The notes under the pieces are model-generated. The model was given only the letters and a program-made list of their open reading frames with translations. It was not told where the DNA came from and did not search any database. Below, piece by piece: positions 1 through 7,290 of a stretch of DNA of 9,580 nucleotides. How positions within the stretch are numbered: the stretch's first letter is position 1; each line of letters opens with the position of its first letter. This stretch comes from an uncultured Ruminococcus sp. (GTDB lineage Bacteria > Bacillota_A > Clostridia > Oscillospirales > Acutalibacteraceae). Where the stretch lies: contig CACYEJ010000097.1 of assembly GCA_902773395.1 (NCBI GenBank), positions 1 to 9,580 of the forward strand, in the 5' to 3' direction. Position numbers and translations under genes: made by a program.

Positions 1-232
1 AACAAACAGTTTTAATTACCTTGTCAAGGGAAGTGCCTGCTTCGCTGAGAACGGCTGCGAGATTTTTGCAAACCTGTTCTGTCTGCTCTTCAATAGTTGC
101 TGCTTCAACGTTACCGCTTGCGGGGTTGATAGCAATTTGACCTGAGGTAAAGACGAGTGTGCCTGTCTTTACAGCCTGAGAATACGGACCGATAGCATCG
201 GGAGCATTCTTTGTGTAAATAATCTCTGCCAT
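1..232 (-). CDS. ridA: RidA family enamine/imine deaminase, N-terminal part (runs off the window edge)
   Basis: Partial gene; 77 codons are visible and the C-terminus lies beyond position 1. The translation begins MAEIIYTKNAPDAIGPYSQAV and continues through LVFTSGQIAINPASGNV and EEQTEQVCKNLAAVLSEAG, which is the typical N-terminal half of RidA/YjgF/UK114 proteins (usually about 125 aa). Family knowledge: cytosolic trimer that hydrolyses 2-aminoacrylate and related enamines/imines released by PLP enzymes, classically threonine deaminase, so preventing damage to other PLP enzymes. The ATG at 232-230 is preceded by AGGAAG at suitable spacing. A strong promoter lies just upstream (263-291). Threonine deaminase (ilvA) is the next metabolic gene upstream on the same strand, but a restriction-modification pair separates them. 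Identification is firm; the catalytic Arg region is outside the window and cannot be checked. Confidence 0.93.
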   Translation of the reverse strand, partial: MAEIIYTKNAPDAIGPYSQAVKTGTLVFTSGQIAINPASGNVEAATIEEQTEQVCKNLAAVLSEAGTSLDKVIKTVC

Positions 233-262
233 AATTTTTTCTTCCTTTTTATAAAATTTTGG

Positions 263-291
263 ATTATATATAATATATTAAAACATTTCAA
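263..291 (-). promoter_or_regulatory. Sigma-A type promoter for ridA
   Basis: Read on the minus strand: -35 TTGAAA (291-286, 5 of 6 consensus), a spacer of exactly 17 bp, and -10 TATAAT (268-263, 6 of 6). Transcription would start near 256, about 24 nt before the ridA ATG. It gives ridA transcription independent of the restriction genes upstream. The region is AT-rich, which raises the chance of a fortuitous -10, but the combined match and spacing are good. Confidence 0.7.
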
Positions 292-300
292 CGAAAATTG

Positions 301-319
301 CAAGAGTTATTTGTAAATT
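301..319. repeat. Left copy of imperfect direct repeat flanking the restriction-modification cassette
   Basis: Plus strand CAAGAGTTATTTGTAAATT. It matches 2506-2524 (CATGAGATTTTTGTAAATT) at 16 of 19 positions, in the same orientation, with the last 10 bases identical (TTTGTAAATT). It lies 8 bp beyond the endonuclease stop codon and 9 bp upstream (in the minus-strand sense) of the ridA -35 box. The positions suit a boundary of an inserted cassette; the AT-rich sequence means chance similarity cannot be excluded. Confidence 0.55.
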
Positions 320-327
320 AAATCCTA

Positions 328-1608
328 CTAAATAAGTCCTACAATCCATTCTATCCAGCCTCTTACAGTAGAAGCTCTGCGTATATAGGTACTTTCCGCA
401 CCAATATTTTGTAAGCTGCACATTTTCATAATTTCAACAATTTCCTGCTTTTCAGGCATTGCACCTTTTTCAAAATACAATTCCAGAACCATATAGAACA
501 CTTGGTGCGATAATATTCTTTTACAATAATGCAGCTGCCTTTGCTTGTAATTCATTCGCAATACAGCTTTTCCATATCCGGTTAATCTATAAGACTGTGT
601 CCGATTAGAATTTGATTCAATTAACCCTAAATATACTCCGGCAGCGATATAATAACTAGTTTGTCTGCTGTCAAAATCATAATTAGCAGTAATCTTCGCA
701 CGATCATAATCTCCGCTGTTCAAAAGCTCACATAGATTAATTATTCGCTTGAAGCTGTCTGCCTGTGGAAAAGGAATGTTTGGGGATTCTTCAACAATTT
801 TTACACTTCTAAGGACCTGCATGATATCTTCTGCGGTAATCTCCGTGTCCTCAATAGAATAGTTCTTCTGCTTCACAATTTGCAGAGAACTGTATTCATC
901 GGGCTTAGTAAATGCGTATTCATACAAATGGTAAATACCATTGGAATACACAAGGAAGATTGGTTTTACAGGCTTTGTTACTCTTCCTTGCCAAACACGA
1001 TACGGATAGTATAGCTGCCTGACAAGAAAATCATCAGATAGATCTCTTTTGGCTTCAATCAGAGAAAGGTAGTTTACACCTTCATATGCTGAATCAATTT
1101 CTATTTGAGAGTTTTTTACATTAAGCATTATTTGTTCAGCTGCGCTGAGATCTCTTATATTAAACTGAAATTCTCCCGATCCCATTCTGCCTGACACGGT
1201 TGGTACAATATTATAATCTTCCGTAAAATCTTCAATGATACCCGAAGCCATTGCACAGTTCAACGCAACTGTTTCGCTTGAAATATCGGAAATATTTATA
1301 CTTTGTATATATGAGGGCATACTCACTTTTTGTATAAGGCTGCTAACAGGCTCAAATGTATGATAAGCATCAAAATGTGCAATAGCATAATCTCCCCTTG
1401 TTACAGGCAGTATCGACAAATTGTTTTTAGCAAAAATCAATGGTAAATTTTTCGTGTGATCAAATTTAGCCATTAATCGCGGTTCTCTTTCCTTTTTTAT
1501 TTGATTAGCCGAGATATAACACACACCGTTATTCTCAATCTGTTCTAATATTTTATGACGTTCGAAAAGCACTTGCCAAGCTTCATCATTTAAACCAGCC
1601 TTACTCAT
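328..1608 (-). CDS. Type II restriction endonuclease, PD-(D/E)XK-like, specificity unknown
   Basis: 426 aa. I do not recognise a named enzyme, but it is placed as a restriction endonuclease by its position next to an adenine methyltransferase and by a likely PD-(D/E)XK core: IEIDSAYEG at about residues 169-177 followed by LIEAKRDL at 183-190, giving candidate metal/catalytic residues D172 or E176, E185 and K187. A hydrophobic strand (PIFLVYSNGIYHLYEY, about 216-231) follows, as in such folds. The C-terminal third looks like a winged-helix DNA-binding region (AAGVYLGLIESN and SYRLTGYGKAVL, about 322-350) ending in a basic, Trp-rich tail (STYIRRASTVRGWIEWIVGLI). No signal peptide or membrane segment. 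Its ATG overlaps the methyltransferase stop (ATGAGTAA), so translation is probably coupled and the methylase is made first. Base composition is AT-richer than the leu genes: 22 G/C in 1021-1080 against 35 in 3421-3480. The restriction function is inferred, not shown. Confidence 0.78.
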   Translation of the reverse strand: MSKAGLNDEAWQVLFERHKILEQIENNGVCYISANQIKKEREPRLMAKFDHTKNLPLIFAKNNLSILPVTRGDYAIAHFDAYHTFEPVSSLIQKVSMPSYIQSINISDISSETVALNCAMASGIIEDFTEDYNIVPTVSGRMGSGEFQFNIRDLSAAEQIMLNVKNSQIEIDSAYEGVNYLSLIEAKRDLSDDFLVRQLYYPYRVWQGRVTKPVKPIFLVYSNGIYHLYEYAFTKPDEYSSLQIVKQKNYSIEDTEITAEDIMQVLRSVKIVEESPNIPFPQADSFKRIINLCELLNSGDYDRAKITANYDFDSRQTSYYIAAGVYLGLIESNSNRTQSYRLTGYGKAVLRMNYKQRQLHYCKRILSHQVFYMVLELYFEKGAMPEKQEIVEIMKMCSLQNIGAESTYIRRASTVRGWIEWIVGLI

Positions 1609-2437
1609 AATTTCGTACCACCACTTCGTTCACATTGCCCCGACGACTGCCAACAGAATTAATCGCCCTTTTCGCCTGCACGATAGTTATGTTGTATGCC
1701 GAATACTGTTCTAAAATAAAATCAGTTGCCGAATTAGAAAGCATGAAACGTATTCCCCTGCTGTTCAGTTGGTCGCAGCATTCACGCAAACGTATCTGGT
1801 CATTTTTTGTAAATCCGCCTTTTGAATATCCTGTAAAGCTCGCCGTATCAGATACGGGGTCATATGGTGGATCGAGATACACAAAAGTTTCCCGACTTAT
1901 TTTGTTTAAAACATCTTCATAATCCGAAGAACTAAAATGTATCTCAGCAGAATTGAAATATTCGCTTACAGCGCGCAGTACAGGTGCATTAACTATATTA
2001 GGATTTTTATATTTTCCAAATGGAGAATTAAACTCTCCCGCATTATTCACACGATAAAGCCCATTATAACACGTCTTATTTAGATAAATTATCCTTGCGG
2101 CTTTCATTACATCAGACAAATTATCATAGAAATTTTTATCTCTGTCCCAATCTCGAACCTCATAATATTTATCTGATGTATTTTCAAAACCTTCTAATGC
2201 AGTGATAAGTTCATTAACACTATCTCGTATAACAGTATAAACCAATATTAAATCACTGTTTATATCATTTACAAAAGCTTTTTCAGGCTGCAATTTAAAC
2301 AGTAAAGCTCCGCCACCTACGAAGGGTTCACAATAGTTATCAATATGTTCAGGAAGCAAAGGAGCGAAAGTATCCAATAATTGTCGCTTTCCACCCACCC
2401 ATTTTACAACTGGGGCTACAAGTTTATTATTCTTCAC
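1601..2437 (-). CDS. DNA adenine-N6 methyltransferase, Dam/DpnM-like (class D12, type II R-M)
   Basis: 278 aa from a GTG start at 2437-2435. It transfers a methyl group from S-adenosylmethionine to adenine N6, protecting host DNA from the partner endonuclease. Motifs in order: WVGGKRQLL at 13-21 and EPFVGGGALLF at 37-47 (SAM-binding motif I), NKTCYNGLYRVN at 120-131 (typical of the Dam group), and catalytic DPPY at 189-192 (motif IV) followed by DPVSDTASFTGY. Order of motifs makes it an alpha-class D12 enzyme. The GTG start is chosen because AAGGAGG stands 11 nt upstream and the protein then starts just before the conserved VVKWVGGK; another in-frame GTG at 2494-2492 would add 19 residues of no family character. 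Dam-group similarity suggests a GATC-containing site, but related enzymes also read GATATC, so the target is an inference. The gene overlaps the endonuclease by 8 bp and is AT-rich (16 G/C in 2161-2220). Confidence 0.93.
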   Translation of the reverse strand: MKNNKLVAPVVKWVGGKRQLLDTFAPLLPEHIDNYCEPFVGGGALLFKLQPEKAFVNDINSDLILVYTVIRDSVNELITALEGFENTSDKYYEVRDWDRDKNFYDNLSDVMKAARIIYLNKTCYNGLYRVNNAGEFNSPFGKYKNPNIVNAPVLRAVSEYFNSAEIHFSSSDYEDVLNKISRETFVYLDPPYDPVSDTASFTGYSKGGFTKNDQIRLRECCDQLNSRGIRFMLSNSATDFILEQYSAYNITIVQAKRAINSVGSRRGNVNEVVVRNYE

Positions 2438-2523
2438 TGTCTTTCGTTCCTCCTTCCAACGTATGTATAAAAAGTCTTTACCACAATAAATCACAATGTC
2501 TTTATCATGAGATTTTTGTAAAT
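2438..2523 (-). other. Short ilvA to methyltransferase gap; no terminator or clear promoter
   Basis: 86 bp between the ilvA stop and the methyltransferase GTG. It holds the strong SD AAGGAGG (2455-2449) and most of the right direct-repeat copy. I see no hairpin with a T tract, so read-through from the leu/ilv operon into the restriction genes is possible. -10-like words such as TATACA occur but have no matching -35 at the right distance. Confidence 0.5.
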
Positions 2524-2524
2524 T
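2506..2524. repeat. Right copy of imperfect direct repeat flanking the restriction-modification cassette
   Basis: Plus strand CATGAGATTTTTGTAAATT, 16 of 19 identical to 301-319. Its last base is the final base of the ilvA stop codon (TAA at 2526-2524), so the repeat begins exactly where ilvA coding ends. Together the copies enclose 2186 bp (320-2505) that contain the two restriction-modification genes and nothing else. Confidence 0.55.
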
Positions 2525-3717
2525 TACAGCAGCTTGAAGCCGTTCTCGACAAGTCCGTTTTTAACCTCTTTTATATGAGCCTTGTTCTTCGTTTCAAGTT
2601 CAAGACTTATAATACAGCTGTTTACGTCCGTACCCTTGCCGGCATGCTCGTAGTTTACGGATACCACATTTGCGCCGTAGGAAGCGATTATCGCCGACAA
2701 ATCCCTGAGCTGTCCTGGCTTGTCTGTAAGCTCGATTGCAAGCTTGCAAAGTCTGCCGGATTTAAGCAAACCTCTGTCAATGACTCTTGAAAGACTAGTC
2801 ACGTCGATATTTCCGCCCGATACAATACATACTGTGTTCTTACCCTTAACAGGTACTTTATCGAACATAACAGCCGCAACCGATACTGCGCCTGCGCCCT
2901 CTGCAACGAGCTTCTGAGTTTCCATAAGGTTCAGAATAGCCGTAGCCGTTTCATCATCGGTCACTGTTACTATTTCGTCAACGTACTTGCTGCAATATTC
3001 AAACGTGTTCACACCGGGCTGCTTTACTGCGATACCGTCTGCGATTGTCTTAACACTGTCAAGCGTGAGGATTTTCCCCTCGTCAAGCGATCTTTCCATT
3101 GAAGGAGCACCTGCCGCCTGCACACCGTAAACCTTAACATCGGGTTTCAAAGCCTTAATTGTGTATGCAACACCGGAAATCAATCCGCCGCCGCCAACCG
3201 GAACAACAACAGCCTCAACATCCGGATTCTCTTCAAGAATTTCAAGAGCAATAGTTCCCTGACCTGCAATGACGGATTCATCGTCAAACGGGTGAATGAA
3301 CGTAAGACCCATTTCGTCTTTGAGTTTCAGCGCATAATTGTAAGCGTCATCATACACACCGTTTACAAGCTCTATCTGCGCGCCGTATGCGCGGGTAGCC
3401 TCTACCTTTGAAATAGGCGCGCCGTCCGGCAAACAGATAATCGACTTGATACCGTTTCTCGCCGCTGCAAGCGCAACGCCCTGAGCGTGGTTTCCTGCTG
3501 AGCAAGCGATAACGCCCTTTGCCTTTTCCTCTTCGGTAAGTCGAGAAATTTTGTATGCAGCGCCACGCACCTTAAACGAACCTGTCACCTGTAGATTTTC
3601 GGGCTTTATGTACAGGTCAACCTCAGGGTTGATCTTCGTAGCACGGATAAGCTCTGTGTTTCTGATAATATTCTTTAAAGCAAAAGCCGCTTGGTAAACA
3701 TTTTCAAGCTGCAACAT
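2524..3717 (-). CDS. ilvA: Threonine ammonia-lyase (threonine deaminase), medium form with one ACT domain
   Basis: 397 aa from the ATG at 3717-3715. PLP enzyme that converts threonine to 2-oxobutyrate and ammonia, the first step to isoleucine. Fold-type II motifs are complete: GSFKVRGA with the Schiff-base lysine at about K49, SAGNHAQGVA at 73-82, and the phosphate-binding loop GGGGL at 175-179. The last 70 or so residues form a single ACT domain (LAIELTDKPGQL onward), as in the 'medium' class, shorter than the two-ACT E. coli IlvA and longer than ACT-less TdcB. The start is chosen at the second ATG because AGAGG is 10 nt away, whereas the first ATG (3726) is only 1 nt from it. It follows leuB after 34 bp and is probably the last gene of the T-box operon. 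A catabolic role cannot be ruled out, since enzymes of this class occur in both contexts; the leu operon setting favours biosynthesis. Confidence 0.95.
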   Translation of the reverse strand: MLQLENVYQAAFALKNIIRNTELIRATKINPEVDLYIKPENLQVTGSFKVRGAAYKISRLTEEEKAKGVIACSAGNHAQGVALAAARNGIKSIICLPDGAPISKVEATRAYGAQIELVNGVYDDAYNYALKLKDEMGLTFIHPFDDESVIAGQGTIALEILEENPDVEAVVVPVGGGGLISGVAYTIKALKPDVKVYGVQAAGAPSMERSLDEGKILTLDSVKTIADGIAVKQPGVNTFEYCSKYVDEIVTVTDDETATAILNLMETQKLVAEGAGAVSVAAVMFDKVPVKGKNTVCIVSGGNIDVTSLSRVIDRGLLKSGRLCKLAIELTDKPGQLRDLSAIIASYGANVVSVNYEHAGKGTDVNSCIISLELETKNKAHIKEVKNGLVENGFKLL

Positions 3718-3751
3718 ATTAATCATACCTCTTTTCGAATATGAGTAAAAA

Positions 3752-4828
3752 TCAAATTTTACTGCAAACCAAATCGCCCATTTCGCTGCAAGTAACTTTC
3801 TTTACATTCTCGTCCTTGCCTGCGATGTCAACCGTTCTGTAGCCCTCTGTAAGAACCTCGTCTACTGCCTTTTCTATAGCGTCTGCCTCTTCGATCATAT
3901 CAAACGAATAACGGAGCATCATTGCAGCAGACAAAATCGTACCAAGCGGATTGGCAATATTCTGACCTGCAATATCCGGCGCAGAACCATGAATAGGCTC
4001 GAACATTCCGAGAGTTGTTGACGATAGACTTGCCGACGGCATCATACCTATTGAACCTGTGAGCATACTTGCCTCATCAGAGAGAATATCGCCGAACATG
4101 TTTTCCGTAACGATAACGTCAAACTGACCCGGATTTCTCACAAGCTGCATTGCCGTGTTGTCAACAAGAATATCACTGTACTCAACATCGCTGTACTCCT
4201 CTGAAAGCTTGTGCATTACCTTTCTCCAAAGCTTAGAAGAATCAAGAACGTTTGCCTTATCAACTGAGTGAACCTTTTTTCCACGCTTGCGTGCTGTTTC
4301 AAAAGCAACTCTTCCTATACGCTCAATCTCATGCTCACTGTATAGCATAAGATCTGTAGCGACTGCTTCGCCGTTTTCCTCAAATGTCTTATGCTCGCCA
4401 AAATAAATGCCGCCCGTAAGCTCACGCACAATCAGAAGATCCAAGCCGTTCTTAATGCCTGTTTCCTTTAGCGGCGAAGCGTCTTTAAGCTGACTAAACA
4501 TCTTTGTCGGACGGAGATTTGCAAACAATCCAAGCTCGCTTCTAACCTTTAAAAGAGCTTTCTCCGGACGCTTTGCCGGATCAATTGTATCCCACTTAGG
4601 ACCGCCTACCGCGCCAAGCAATACGCTGTCGCAATTCTTACATCTTTCCAAGCCCTCATCTGTAATCGGCACGCCGAATTTGTCAATAGAAGAACCGCCG
4701 ATATCAACATAATCCTTTTCGAAGATATGACCGTATTTTTCGCCAATCTTATCAAGAACCTTCAAAGCCTCGTTCACGATTTCCGGACCGATGCCGTCAC
4801 CTTTTAATACTGTAATTTTCTTGTTCAT
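3752..4828 (-). CDS. leuB: 3-isopropylmalate dehydrogenase
   Basis: 358 aa, normal length for LeuB. Oxidises (2R,3S)-3-isopropylmalate with NAD+ to 2-isopropyl-3-oxosuccinate, which decarboxylates to 4-methyl-2-oxopentanoate; cytosolic dimer. Diagnostic sequence: [15 protein letters not shown] at the N-terminus, [11 protein letters not shown], substrate-contacting arginines around [19 protein letters not shown] text ([12 protein letters not shown]), [11 protein letters not shown], the metal-binding aspartates in [15 protein letters not shown], and the NAD loop [19 protein letters not shown]. The start MNKKITVL at 4828 is chosen over an ATG 26 codons upstream: GGGTGGG lies directly before it and the upstream extension has no family similarity. 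A 211-bp gap with secondary structure separates it from leuD, unlike the tight spacing elsewhere in the operon; ilvA follows after 34 bp. Confidence 0.97.
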   Translation of the reverse strand: MNKKITVLKGDGIGPEIVNEALKVLDKIGEKYGHIFEKDYVDIGGSSIDKFGVPITDEGLERCKNCDSVLLGAVGGPKWDTIDPAKRPEKALLKVRSELGLFANLRPTKMFSQLKDASPLKETGIKNGLDLLIVRELTGGIYFGEHKTFEENGEAVATDLMLYSEHEIERIGRVAFETARKRGKKVHSVDKANVLDSSKLWRKVMHKLSEEYSDVEYSDILVDNTAMQLVRNPGQFDVIVTENMFGDILSDEASMLTGSIGMMPSASLSSTTLGMFEPIHGSAPDIAGQNIANPLGTILSAAMMLRYSFDMIEEADAIEKAVDEVLTEGYRTVDIAGKDENVKKVTCSEMGDLVCSKI

Positions 4829-5039
4829 ATTTTCCCACCCTTTTTCGTGCAGACAGCAGTGTGTGTAATACTTTTTTGTATACGCACATCTTATAGTAAA
4901 CGTCATTCAAAAATTCCTATTGTGCGATAACGTTCAATTTGGAGTTAGCTCATAAATCAACTCCTAACTAACATCTCTCTTTAGGTGAAAATTTATGCCG
5001 TCTGCTATAACTATACTGCAATCACTTATCTTTATATAA
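4829..5039 (-). other. leuD-leuB intergenic region with two hairpins and a two-codon start-stop frame
   Basis: 211 bp, the only sizeable gap inside the operon. On the transcribed (minus) strand it carries: (i) SD AGGAG (4965-4961), 7 nt, then ATG AGC TAA (4953-4945); (ii) a hairpin GGAGTT/AACTCC (4964-4959 with 4946-4941) in which that SD pairs with bases just after the TAA; (iii) an imperfect inverted repeat 4861-4887 (GTGYGT-ATAC arms, A6 loop) about 40 nt before leuB. Neither hairpin is followed by a T tract, so they are not classical terminators. Possible roles are an mRNA processing or stability element or remnant sequence; nothing here proves a function. Confidence 0.4.
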
Positions 5040-5525
5040 TTATCTGTTCTTTATAGAATTAAGAAGTCCATTAGCGTTTATAATATCCTTGATAAAATCA
5101 GGGAACGGCTGAGCCTGATACTGCTCGGACTTAGTTTCATTGTAAATGATTCCGCTGTCAAAGTCAATGCTTACGATATCTCCGTCTTCGATTTTATCGC
5201 TTGCTTCGGGACATTCGAGAATTGCAAGACCAATATTAATTGAATTTCTGTAGAAAATTCTTGCAAAGCTCTTTGCTATTACGCAGTCAATACCCGACGC
5301 TTTAATTGCAATAGGAGCATGCTCTCTGGAAGAACCGCAGCCAAAATTAGCGCCGCCAACCATAATATCGCCCTTAGACACCTTATTCACAAACTCCGTG
5401 TCTATATCTTCCATGCAATGCTTAGCAAGTTCGGAATGATCTGCCGTATTAAGATATCTTGCGGGAATGATAACGTCTGTATCAATATTATTTCCGTACT
5501 TTAGTACCTTACCGTGTGCGTTCAT
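5040..5525 (-). CDS. leuD: 3-isopropylmalate dehydratase small subunit (archaeal-type LeuD)
   Basis: 161 aa, the short LeuD class common in archaea and clostridia rather than the about 200-aa enterobacterial form. Forms the swivelling domain that completes the active site of the LeuCD isomerase (2-isopropylmalate to 3-isopropylmalate). Visible motifs: [17 protein letters not shown] (11-27, with the YLNT substrate-specificity stretch), [19 protein letters not shown] (57-75, containing the active-site serines and arginine) and [17 protein letters not shown]. The ATG at 5525 has AAGGAG 11 nt upstream. It starts 22 bp after the leuC stop, consistent with coupled synthesis of both subunits. Confidence 0.96.
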   Translation of the reverse strand: MNAHGKVLKYGNNIDTDVIIPARYLNTADHSELAKHCMEDIDTEFVNKVSKGDIMVGGANFGCGSSREHAPIAIKASGIDCVIAKSFARIFYRNSINIGLAILECPEASDKIEDGDIVSIDFDSGIIYNETKSEQYQAQPFPDFIKDIINANGLLNSIKNR

Positions 5526-5547
5526 CTATGTTAAATCTCCTTTGTTA

Positions 5548-6813
5548 TTAGTTGTCAAGATTTCTCGGATCTGTAATCACTCCTGTGATTGCACTTGCCG
5601 CAGCTACTGCCGGACTTGCAAGGTAAATCTTAGAGGTAATATGACCCATTCTTCCCAAGAAGTTTCTGTTGGTAGTTGCAACTGCAACCTCGTTCTCGGC
5701 AAGAATACCCATATAACCGCCAAGGCAAGGGCCGCAGGTAGGCGTAGAAACTGCGCAGCCGGCATCAATAAAGGTTTCAATATAGCCAAGCTTCATAGCT
5801 TCCTTATAGATTGTCGGGGTAGCAGGAATTACGATACATCTGATACCTTTTGCAATATGCTTGCCTTTGAGAATGTCGGCAGCCGCTTTAAGGTCGGAAA
5901 TTCTGCCGTTGGTACATGAGCCGATTACAACCTGATCTATCTTTACATCAGACAAAGCCGCTGCATCTCTGGTATTCTCAGGCAAGTGCGGACAAGCAAC
6001 TGTTGGCTCAATTACTCCGAGATCAATGTTGATTACTCTCTCATACTCTGCATCGTCATCAGCCTTGTAAACGGTATATGGTCTGTGTACTCTCTCGTTA
6101 ATATATGCAAGAGTCTGCTCGTCAACCTCAAAGATACCGTTCTTTGCACCGGCTTCAATAGCCATATTTGAAATGCAAAGTCTATCGTCAATGGAAAGCT
6201 CAGATACACCCTCGCCAGTAAACTCCATTGACTTATACAAAGCGCCGTCAACTCCGATTTTACCGATAATAAAGAGAATTACGTCCTTACCGGAAACATA
6301 AGGTTTAAGCTTGCCCGTAAGGTTAAACTTAATAGCCTCAGGCACCTTGAACCAAGCTTCTCCGGTAGCCATGCCGGCAGCCATATCGGTACTGCCTACG
6401 CCGGTTGAAAACGCGCCTATAGCGCCGTATGTGCAGGTATGCGAATCAGCGCCTATTACGATATCGCCGGGAGCAACAAGTCCTTTTTCCGGGAGCAAAG
6501 CGTGTTCAATACCCATTTCGCCTACATCGTAGTAGTTGTCGATATCAAACTTGCAGGCAAAACATCTGCACTGCTGCGTCTGCTGAGCCGCTTTGATATC
6601 CTTATTCGGAACAAAGTGATCCATAACCATAGCGATTTTTGATTTATCGAAAACTCCGTCAAAGCCGTTTTTCTCAAACTCGTTGATAGCAACGGGAGTT
6701 GTGATATCGTTTCCGAGAACCAAGCTGAGCTTTGTTTTAATCAGCTGTCCCGGAACAACCTTTTCAAGTCCTGCGCCGGCGGCGAGGATCTTTTGTGTCA
6801 TTGTCATACCCAT
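5548..6813 (-). CDS. leuC: 3-isopropylmalate dehydratase large subunit (archaeal-type LeuC)
   Basis: 421 aa, an aconitase-superfamily [4Fe-4S] enzyme subunit of the short homoaconitase/archaeal IPMI class. With LeuD it interconverts 2- and 3-isopropylmalate through a dehydration-hydration step. The three cluster cysteines are in the expected contexts: VIGSCTNGR (C300) and [11 protein letters not shown] (C360, C363). Also visible are [23 protein letters not shown] (121-143) and [10 protein letters not shown] (382-391), conserved substrate-binding stretches. The first ATG (6813) is preferred over ATGs 2 and 4 codons later because AAAGGAG sits 10 nt upstream. It follows the unknown 141-aa gene after 35 bp and precedes leuD by 22 bp. 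No abnormality seen. Confidence 0.97.
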   Translation of the reverse strand: MGMTMTQKILAAGAGLEKVVPGQLIKTKLSLVLGNDITTPVAINEFEKNGFDGVFDKSKIAMVMDHFVPNKDIKAAQQTQQCRCFACKFDIDNYYDVGEMGIEHALLPEKGLVAPGDIVIGADSHTCTYGAIGAFSTGVGSTDMAAGMATGEAWFKVPEAIKFNLTGKLKPYVSGKDVILFIIGKIGVDGALYKSMEFTGEGVSELSIDDRLCISNMAIEAGAKNGIFEVDEQTLAYINERVHRPYTVYKADDDAEYERVINIDLGVIEPTVACPHLPENTRDAAALSDVKIDQVVIGSCTNGRISDLKAAADILKGKHIAKGIRCIVIPATPTIYKEAMKLGYIETFIDAGCAVSTPTCGPCLGGYMGILAENEVAVATTNRNFLGRMGHITSKIYLASPAVAAASAITGVITDPRNLDN

Positions 6814-6848
6814 GTTGTATATTCTCCTTTTTCTCCTACTGTTTTATA

Positions 6849-7274
6849 TCAAGCAAAAAATTCGTTCTTTCTGTCAAACAAAATTAATATGCCAACTATT
6901 GCATTGTTATATCCGGTTTCTTCCGTTATTTGCGAAAAATCTCTAAGCACCTCATAAACGTCGGTACCGCAAGCTTTGGCTTCTGCAATTTTCTCATATT
7001 TCTTATCCTGAACGGCTTCTATTTTCTCACCGAGAATTTTTACTATTTCGAGATATTTTCCCGTGAATTCATCTTCCGACATAATCTGAATATCTTCAAG
7101 CATCTCATTCAATGCCCTGATTTCACCATTCTGCATTGAAATAAAATCCTCGTATGATATATCGTAAGGATCGGTTACAGAAAAATCAATTGGTTCGGCT
7201 TTTTCCTTTTCCTCTTTAGCGTAAGCAATTTTTCTTTCTATAATATCTTTCAGCGTAATATTTGCGCCGGACAT
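6849..7274 (-). CDS. Uncharacterised 141-aa acidic protein inside the leu operon
   Basis: I do not recognise this protein. 141 aa from ATG 7274-7272, chosen because GAGGAG stands 6 nt upstream; a further in-frame ATG at 7313 overlaps leuA and has no such site. The protein is soluble-looking and mostly helical: no signal peptide or membrane segment; an N-terminal charged helix (LKDIIERKIAYAKEEKEKAE), a D/E-rich linker with DPYDISYEDF, a long charged region (LEIVKILGEKIEAVQDKKYEKIAEAKA) and a hydrophobic C-terminal strand (NNAIVGILILF). One cysteine (ACGTD) and no obvious catalytic motif. It begins 16 bp after leuA and ends 35 bp before leuC, so it is co-transcribed and under T-box control. The spacing and strong SD argue that it is a real gene. 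A regulatory or assembly partner of LeuA or LeuCD is conceivable but is only a guess from position. Confidence 0.8.
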   Translation of the reverse strand: MSGANITLKDIIERKIAYAKEEKEKAEPIDFSVTDPYDISYEDFISMQNGEIRALNEMLEDIQIMSEDEFTGKYLEIVKILGEKIEAVQDKKYEKIAEAKACGTDVYEVLRDFSQITEETGYNNAIVGILILFDRKNEFFA

Positions 7275-7290
7275 TTTATACTCCTCAGCC

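Noticed and set aside
320..2505. Transposon or prophage carrying the restriction genes
   Set aside because: No transposase, integrase, terminal inverted repeats or phage genes are present between the direct repeats.
4861..4887. Inverted repeat before leuB as an intrinsic terminator
   Set aside because: On the transcribed strand the loop is A6, the stem has a mismatch and a bulge, and no T tract follows.
4890..4918. Possible leuB promoter with -10 TATAAG
   Set aside because: The hexamer 17 bp upstream (AGGAAT) does not resemble a -35 box and there is no extended -10 TG.
5467..5919. Open plus-strand frame of 150 aa opposite leuC and leuD
   Set aside because: It is antisense to two firmly identified genes, has no family character and no convincing start signal; it reflects codon bias of the opposite strand.
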